Source: a virus
DNA: 41,558 nt
Virus record (IMG/VR): IMGVR_UViG_3300036832_000918
Location: 1-41,558 of that record
Reading direction: 5' to 3' (one strand)
Part shown: positions 36,302-41,558 of the stretch, piece after piece
Position numbering within the stretch: the first letter of the stretch is position 1
How the letters are laid out: each line of letters opens with the position of its first letter
Notes under the pieces: generated by a model
What the model was told of the DNA's origin: nothing
Seen by the model: only the letters and a program-made list of their open reading frames with translations
Database searches by the model: none
Made by a program: the position numbers and the translations under genes

Positions 36302-38608
36302 ATGGCACAACTTCAACCTGTCGATCCGAATTCGCTGGTCGGCTCGAATGCGCCCGACCTGCCACCGATCGATCTTCCGCAGGAAGAGCCGCGCCCGCGA
36401 ACCAGGCTTCGTGTTACCGTATCTCCAGACCGTGATCGCGGCCCATTATGGGAGGATCATGGTGCCGCCGTCGCCAAGCCACCGCAAGATCGGGGCGCGC
36501 TATGGGGCGAGCAGGAACATGAAAAGCCATCCCGTGAGATCGGGGCCTTTGAAAGTGGCCTGATCGGCGCGCGCGAGGGCGTGACGTTTGGTGCCTATCC
36601 GGCCATCCATGGCGTCAGTGCGGCTGGCGAACCAAAGGAACCGCGCAAACCGTCCGAGGGGCTTGGCGACGCATTGAGCCAAGGCGGCGAGGTTGTCGCG
36701 GGTGGGCTTGGAGCATTTGCGAGGGGACTTTACCGCACCATTCGAGGGGATGAAGAGGCTCGGAAGGTCTACGACAAGGAACGCGAAGCGGCCAAGGCCG
36801 AGCAGGAAAGTGCCCGGTTACAAAACCCTAAGAGCTATTTTGGCGGCCAGTTGGCCAGCGCATTTGCGACGCCGATCCCTGGCCTGGGGGCTGCCAAGGC
36901 GGCGACGACGTTGGGCCGGGTGGCGCGCGGCGGTGTTGCTGGAGGTCTCGGCGGGGCCTTGTACGGCGGCGGCGAGGCATTGAGCGAAGGCGGCGACGCC
37001 GGCGATGTCGCCAAGGGTGCTGGGCTCGGCCTTCTTACCGGAGGTGCGGTCGGGGCGGGCGGATCTGCGGCGCTGCAAGGCGGCAGCAGCCTCATCAAGT
37101 ATTTGGGCCGCATCGGTCGCGGCATCGCCAATCCCACCGCCGAGGCCGAGCGTCAATTCGGCCAGGCAATTCGCCGGGATTATCCGGTTGGTGGCTCGCC
37201 ACCCGTGGGCGCCATCGATCCCGAGGCTCATGCCGCCGCGCGGCGGGCTGGCATGCCGGTGCCCAACATCGATTATGCCGGGCAGCACACCATCGAACTT
37301 GCGCGCGCGGCTGCAAACCTATCACCGGAAGCATGGGCCAAGCTCGAAAACGCCAGCAAGGAACGGGTCAAGCAGCGCGGTCGGACAATATCCGAGAGCA
37401 TCAGTCGGCTATTCGGCGGCAGCCTTGACAGCAAGCTGGACCAGGAAAAACTCGAAATCGCGGGTCGGGCCTTCAATCGGCCGCGCTATCTTGCGGCCTA
37501 TCGTGCCGGCGCGGGCGATATCACCTCGCCGCGCCTTGCGCAGCTCATCCGGGACAGCGACGCGCTACCCAAGGCGATGAAAGCCGCCGAGAGCAGCGGC
37601 AAGAACTGGGCGGCCCTTGAGGGTATCCCGTTCGATCCGAACCGGCGCAACATTCAATATTGGGACTATGTGCAGCGCGAACTGCGCGATATGGCGCAAA
37701 AGGCGGAAGGGCGCGAGGGCGGCAAGGCCGCTGTCCTCAACGGCCTGCACGGCGCGCTCAACAGCGAACTGGACGCTGCGGTACCGGCCTTTCAGCGCGC
37801 CCGCGCGGGTGCGGCGACGTTCTTTCGGGCTCGCGACATGAGCGAGGCGGGCCGCAATTTCATCAAGCGGAACGGCGATGCCCGGGAGGCGGCGCGAGGT
37901 CTCGCGAGCGCCAATCCGGCTGAGCGCGAGTTATTTGCGCGTGGGGCCGCTGATGAGCTTGCACAAGCTGTCATGGCGAACGGCAAGATGGGGACCATTG
38001 ATCGGCTGTTCACCTCGCCGCGGGCCGAGGAGCAGATCAGGACCGCGCTCGGGAATAACCCCGCTCGTATCAGAGAACTCGAAGCTCTGTTGAGGGCGCA
38101 AACAGTTGCGCAGCGCAGCAAGGATGTTTTGGCAGGTTCGACTACGGCGAAACAGATGGGCCACATGGCTGCCGCCACTGGACACGGCATTCTCGCTGGG
38201 GGGGGCGGGGCGGGCATGCTGGCCGCGTATGAATACCTCAAAGAAGGCGACGTTAACCCGGCAAGCCTCCTCAAAACTGCATTGCTGATAGGGATCGCCA
38301 AAGGGGTTCACCGCGGCTCGCGGGCCATCGATCAGCGCGTGGCCACCAAGGTCGGGGACATGCTCGCGTCGAACGACCCCGCGATATTGCGTAAGGGCGC
38401 GGCAATCGTTGCGCGGTCCCCTAAGTTGTTTGACGCCCTGCGGCAGGGCACGGAAGCCGGGTCGCGGGTCACGGCGCACGTTCTCGGGCCGGCCGGGGTC
38501 GCCGCAACTGCGGCTACTGCTCTGGAGGCGATATTGTCGGACGAAGCGCACGAGCATGTACCCGACCATGCCAGCCAACAGATAGATTCCGCAATTGACA
38601 ATCAGTAA
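36302..38608 (+). CDS. DNA ejection protein, large
   Basis: 768 residues; ATG follows the previous stop without a gap. It has a disordered Pro-rich start. Several Gly/Ala-rich stretches able to enter membranes follow (GGQLASAFATPIPGLGAAKA, GGVAGGLGGALYGGG, GLGLLTGGAVGAGGSAALQG), then a long helical part (about 330-600) and more hydrophobic Gly/Ala segments near the C-terminus (ATGHGILAGGGGAGMLAAYE, AGVAATAATALEAIL). This is the typical makeup of gp16-like proteins that form the trans-envelope conduit. Third and largest of the ejection set. Confidence 0.7.
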   Translation: MAQLQPVDPNSLVGSNAPDLPPIDLPQEEPRPRTRLRVTVSPDRDRGPLWEDHGAAVAKPPQDRGALWGEQEHEKPSREIGAFESGLIGAREGVTFGAYPAIHGVSAAGEPKEPRKPSEGLGDALSQGGEVVAGGLGAFARGLYRTIRGDEEARKVYDKEREAAKAEQESARLQNPKSYFGGQLASAFATPIPGLGAAKAATTLGRVARGGVAGGLGGALYGGGEALSEGGDAGDVAKGAGLGLLTGGAVGAGGSAALQGGSSLIKYLGRIGRGIANPTAEAERQFGQAIRRDYPVGGSPPVGAIDPEAHAAARRAGMPVPNIDYAGQHTIELARAAANLSPEAWAKLENASKERVKQRGRTISESISRLFGGSLDSKLDQEKLEIAGRAFNRPRYLAAYRAGAGDITSPRLAQLIRDSDALPKAMKAAESSGKNWAALEGIPFDPNRRNIQYWDYVQRELRDMAQKAEGREGGKAAVLNGLHGALNSELDAAVPAFQRARAGAATFFRARDMSEAGRNFIKRNGDAREAARGLASANPAERELFARGAADELAQAVMANGKMGTIDRLFTSPRAEEQIRTALGNNPARIRELEALLRAQTVAQRSKDVLAGSTTAKQMGHMAAATGHGILAGGGGAGMLAAYEYLKEGDVNPASLLKTALLIGIAKGVHRGSRAIDQRVATKVGDMLASNDPAILRKGAAIVARSPKLFDALRQGTEAGSRVTAHVLGPAGVAATAATALEAILSDEAHEHVPDHASQQIDSAIDNQ

Positions 38609-38624
38609 ATACAGGACGGCTGCG

Positions 38625-39659
38625 ATGAAAGCCACGGCGCTACTCCTGACACTGTCGTTTCTATGGTCGTCACTAGCTACTGCCCAGGGCGTCATCCCCG
38701 TCGCCCTGGCGCAACAGTCGGACGCCAACGGCCGCCCCCTGTCCGGGGCATTACTATACACGTATCAAGTTGGCACGGTGGCCACACCGCAGAATTCTTT
38801 TCAGGATTTTGGCCTGACTTTGATCAATCCATGGCCTTTGCAGGCCGACAGCACCGGCCGAATTCCTATGTTTTACTTGGCCAACGGCCAGGTGCATGTC
38901 AGGCTCACGGATAGCAGTGGTGTCGTGATTTTCGACATCCCCAACATGCAGGTGGTCGGCCCGTCCAGCGGTTCAGGCGGCGGTGGGGGCGGTGGCGCCG
39001 ATCCAACTACCATCGCATCGACCGGCGACATTAAATACCGGATAACCGGCGAGACGCTTACGGGGTGGGTCAAAGCCAACGGCCAGAGCATCGGCTCTGG
39101 CACATGCATAGGCTGCAGTGGTCGCGCTAATAACGACACACAGAATTTGTTTACGTATCTCTGGGCCAATTGCACAAATGCGCATTGCCCGGTGAGCGGC
39201 GGACGCGGCGGGACCGCGCTCGCTGACTTCATGGCGAACAAGGCCATCACTCTGCCAGACCTGCGCGGGCGGATGCTCGCAGGCCTCGACGACATGGGCG
39301 CGGCCGCGGCCGGCCGCATTCTGTCGAGCAACGTCACCTCCGGCGGCGGCGATCTTCCGACCACTCCGGCTGCGACCGGCGGCGAGGCCAATCATGCGCT
39401 GACGATCGCCGAGCTTGCCGCCCACAATCACACGGCGACCGATGGCGGGCACACTCATGCGTTCACGTACAGCCATCCTGACAACAATCCTGCGGGTGGC
39501 GTGGCTGGCAACGTCAACATCATTAATGCAACCAGCGGCACCACAACCGTAACGACGCAATCCGGCTTCTCCAACATCACGGTGGCTAATACCGGTGGCG
39601 GCGGGACTCACAACACGATGGCGCCGTTTGCCCTCGGCTCCTGGTACATCAGGCTATAA
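38625..39659 (+). CDS. secreted tail-collar fibre
   Basis: 344 residues from ATG 38625 (AGGA upstream; TTG 38595 in frame is less likely). Signal peptide MKATALLLTLSFLWSSLATA-Q. A conserved fibre N-domain follows (GVIPVALAQQSDANGRPLSG, ALLYTYQVGTVATPQNSFQD), then a Gly8 hinge and a phage tail-collar domain: GWVKANGQSIGSG, ITLPDLRGRMLAGLDDMG, AAHNHTATDGGHTHAFTYSH and GGGTHNTMAPFALGSWYIRL. The HNHT/GGHTH His sets are typical of metal-stabilised fibre tips. It should bind receptors, yet carries an export signal. Confidence 0.8.
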   Translation: MKATALLLTLSFLWSSLATAQGVIPVALAQQSDANGRPLSGALLYTYQVGTVATPQNSFQDFGLTLINPWPLQADSTGRIPMFYLANGQVHVRLTDSSGVVIFDIPNMQVVGPSSGSGGGGGGGADPTTIASTGDIKYRITGETLTGWVKANGQSIGSGTCIGCSGRANNDTQNLFTYLWANCTNAHCPVSGGRGGTALADFMANKAITLPDLRGRMLAGLDDMGAAAAGRILSSNVTSGGGDLPTTPAATGGEANHALTIAELAAHNHTATDGGHTHAFTYSHPDNNPAGGVAGNVNIINATSGTTTVTTQSGFSNITVANTGGGGTHNTMAPFALGSWYIRL

Positions 39660-39662
39660 CGC

Positions 39663-40331
39663 ATGTATGGCAATCCACCAATTTTCCTCCCACCGACGAG
39701 CAACAGGGAAGACCTGTTGATCTCGTGCTCGATCTATGATGATGACACCGGTGACCCGGTCAATCTGTCGGCAACCGTGACCGCGAGCGGGCTGGCATTT
39801 ACCGGTACGATGTGGCAGGTGACATCTGGAATGGTCTCGGCGCCATTCACGGGATCGCTGACCATCCCCGTGCCGCCGATCGGCAATGAACTGTCGGCGC
39901 TCACGATGACAGGCGTCATCGGCGCATTCACGCCGGGCAATGCGGTCAAGATTGCCGACCCGACCGGCGCCAATTACATGCTTGGCACCATCACGAGCTA
40001 CGTCCCGACGACGGGGGCGATGGTGATCCAGGTCGGCGCCACATTCCAGTTCGAAATCCGCCGCGGTGCGCCGCGCAATGATGGCTCCGGATACGTGCCC
40101 TATTATGACTTCGGAACACCGGACACCGCATTGCCCCTGATCAAGGCGGCTCTCGGCACCGGGGTCACCATCATCGACATCGGGTTTCTGCAAATCCTCA
40201 TCCCCGAGATCACGGTGCGCCAGCTCTGGCTCGGCACCTATGACGCATATCTGTCGATGTTTGACGGAACCAACACGCGCCAGGTGTTCATCGCCAAGTT
40301 GCCGATGTTGTACGGCGGGGTGACACAATAA
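39663..40331 (+). CDS. tail protein, unknown role
   Basis: 222 residues. MYGNPPIFLPPTSNREDLLI then SCSIYDDDTGDPVNLSATVT, the pattern of beta-sandwich proteins of tail modules, with a second half VRQLWLGTYDAYLSMFDGTN-TRQVFIAKLPMLYGG. Lies between two fibres, so probably an adaptor or fibre-associated protein. Shares one base with the next start. Confidence 0.65.
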   Translation: MYGNPPIFLPPTSNREDLLISCSIYDDDTGDPVNLSATVTASGLAFTGTMWQVTSGMVSAPFTGSLTIPVPPIGNELSALTMTGVIGAFTPGNAVKIADPTGANYMLGTITSYVPTTGAMVIQVGATFQFEIRRGAPRNDGSGYVPYYDFGTPDTALPLIKAALGTGVTIIDIGFLQILIPEITVRQLWLGTYDAYLSMFDGTNTRQVFIAKLPMLYGGVTQ

Positions 40332-40888
40332 TGGCGACCCCGGCGAGGATACGCGTCAACACGGCGTTCCCGTTCCCGTCGCTGGTGAATGGCAGCGGTC
40401 CCGTCACCATCAGCAAGCAACAAGGCATCTGGACGGTCGGTTATAGCGTTGTGGCGTTTGCCACCCAGGTTCCGCCACCACAAAATTACCCGACCGATTA
40501 TATGTTGATGTATGATTCGGTCGCGAATAGATATTTCAATATGTCGATCACAGCTCTTGTGTCGGCAGCTCAGACGAGCATCACGGCAGGCGCAAGAACC
40601 CAGCGTTCAATCACGACATCGCCGATCGTGATCATGACCAACGATCAAATCCTCAATTGTGCTATCGGCACCGTCGCCACCTGCGCGCTGCCGACGGCGG
40701 CCAGCCGAATCGGCGTGCCGCTGACATTCAAAGACCTCGGCCAGGCTAGCGCGCACAACATCACCATTAGCCCGTCGGGCGGCGACACGATAGACGGTCT
40801 TGCCAGCATCAAGCTCACCAACAATTTCCAGACATTGACCCTGGTGCCGTTGAATGACGGGACCAATGCAGGATGGGCCGTGGAATGA
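40331..40888 (+). CDS. short tail fibre with shared virion-anchor domain
   Basis: 185 residues. Residues 1-75 (MATPARIRVNTAFPFPSLVN, GSGPVTISKQQGIWTVGY, PTDYMLMYDSVANRYFNMSI) are clearly homologous to the start of the 1252-residue spike at 22732, so both attach to the same virion partner. The rest is a beta domain common at fibre tips (RSITTSPIVIMTNDQILNCA, LTFKDLGQASAHNITISPSG, LTLVPLNDGTNAGWAVE). Stop overlaps the start of the tail spike at 40885. Confidence 0.8.
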   Translation: MATPARIRVNTAFPFPSLVNGSGPVTISKQQGIWTVGYSVVAFATQVPPPQNYPTDYMLMYDSVANRYFNMSITALVSAAQTSITAGARTQRSITTSPIVIMTNDQILNCAIGTVATCALPTAASRIGVPLTFKDLGQASAHNITISPSGGDTIDGLASIKLTNNFQTLTLVPLNDGTNAGWAVE

Positions 40889-41558
40889 GACAAATTGTAA
40901 TTGCTGGCCTGTTCTCGTTCGGCATTGCCGCGTCTGCAATCGCGCAGACCAATCCGGGACAAATCCCGCCATGGGGCCTGGTCGGGAATCCGTCAGGCGC
41001 GCCGACCTCGGCTGTATCGTCGGCAACGGTGTCAACGATGCTCGATGGCGCATTTGGCGGATCGTGCGCGGATGGAATGGTGGCGGCCAGATCAGCAGGT
41101 ATTTGGAAATGCTCCGTCCCGTCGGCCAGCTTGTCTTGTTATATCGGCAACGGCGCTACTCATCCATTGTCTAGCGTGACCTCATGCAATGGAGTCAATA
41201 CTACCGGTTATACGCTAGCGCAATGGCAAGTTCTGCTCCCCGCTGCGACATCTCTTACCAATGAAATAGACTGGGCCGTTTTACAGTCGACCATCAACGC
41301 GGCAACTGGTCCTCAAGTAATTCGGCTTCCGCCTGGTACGGCGATGCTCAATCTACCATTATCTGTCTGCGCTCAAAGCATCAGTATATTTGGAGCTGGA
41401 AACATCGCCAGTAATAATCTGACCACCACCACGATGTTAAACTTTACTGGCGGCACTGACGGCATCACGCATTGCGCTGGCGCCACGACCACGCTTCAGC
41501 TCCAGGATATCGGCCTGAACTCGACAACATTGACCGGGAGCTTGCATGGCATCAATGA
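40885..41558 (+). CDS. secreted-type tail spike, N-terminal part (continues at position 1)
   Basis: First part of a 580-residue protein that crosses the contig join; residue 184 is encoded at 41434, which equals position 3. The ATG at 40885 overlaps the stop of the preceding fibre gene (ATGA). The protein opens with a clear Sec-type signal peptide (basic MRQ, hydrophobic core, cleavage probably after ASAIA-Q). After a linker there is a phrase typical of pectate-lyase-like right-handed beta-helix spikes (VIRLPPGTAMLNLPLSVC) and then SISIFGAG. The likely role is receptor binding or capsule depolymerisation at the tail tip. A signal peptide on such a protein is unusual. The call as spike rests on fold-like repeats and position among tail genes, not on a recognised catalytic motif. 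Confidence 0.8.
   Translation, partial: MRQIVIAGLFSFGIAASAIAQTNPGQIPPWGLVGNPSGAPTSAVSSATVSTMLDGAFGGSCADGMVAARSAGIWKCSVPSASLSCYIGNGATHPLSSVTSCNGVNTTGYTLAQWQVLLPAATSLTNEIDWAVLQSTINAATGPQVIRLPPGTAMLNLPLSVCAQSISIFGAGNIASNNLTTTTMLNFTGGTDGITHCAGATTTLQLQDIGLNSTTLTGSLHGIN
41432..41558. repeat. terminal direct repeat, right copy
   Basis: Exact copy of positions 1-127. It should be trimmed once when the genome is circularised. Headful-packaging (P22-like) phages have circularly permuted ends and assemble this way, which agrees with the terminase and portal type seen here. Confidence 0.95.

Overview
The window is a complete temperate phage (or excised prophage) genome. The last 127 bases (41432-41558) repeat the first 127 exactly, so it is a closed circle of about 41,431 bp cut inside a tail-spike gene. 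The gene set points to a P22-like podovirus of an alphaproteobacterium, probably of the order containing Rhizobium and Bradyrhizobium: a GcrA-type regulator (a family known from Alphaproteobacteria), a rhizobial-style tyrosine integrase, a P22-type portal and gp10-like protein, ejection proteins, an N4-gp56-like coat protein, and the 3' half of a tRNA-Val(TAC) gene as attachment site. No species can be named from sequence alone.

Layout. (1) 40885 across the join to 1196: signal-peptide-bearing tail spike. (2) 1213-2803: lysis cassette (tiny membrane protein, amidase endolysin, second membrane protein). (3) 2824-3025: attP with a tRNA-Val 3' half as core and a 15-bp repeat on each side. (4) 6856 down to 2978, leftward: early-left operon with small proteins, a RecT/Bet annealase, excisionase-like protein, integrase, and a GIY-YIG protein that shares the integrase N-terminal domain. 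(5) 6884-7850: immunity region with a CI-like repressor facing left, a Cro-like repressor facing right, two promoters of identical design each holding a 14-bp operator, and a run of 13 G. (6) 7851-11733, rightward: early-right operon with a GcrA-like protein, a replication protein with iteron-like repeats inside its gene, a near-perfect parS site, and a NusG-like factor. (7) 11726-19165: small genes, LAGLIDADG and BRO-HNH proteins, large terminase, and an RNA polymerase alpha-CTD-like protein. (8) 19231-41558: portal, repeat-module secreted proteins, a 1252-residue spike, scaffold, coat split by a group I intron, connector, gp10-like protein, ejection proteins and tail fibres.

How it works together. 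Repressor and Cro probably compete at operators in pL and pR to set lysis or lysogeny. Integrase with the excisionase-like protein would move the phage in and out of tRNA-Val. The phage carries three separate handles on host transcription (GcrA-like, NusG-like, alpha-CTD-like) plus a ParB-binding-site look-alike. Together they suggest unusually broad contact with host cell-cycle, transcription and chromosome-segregation machinery. At least four virion-module proteins start with Sec-type signal peptides, which is odd for phage structural proteins. Mobile DNA is also rich: one group I intron and three homing-endonuclease-like domains (GIY-YIG, LAGLIDADG, HNH).
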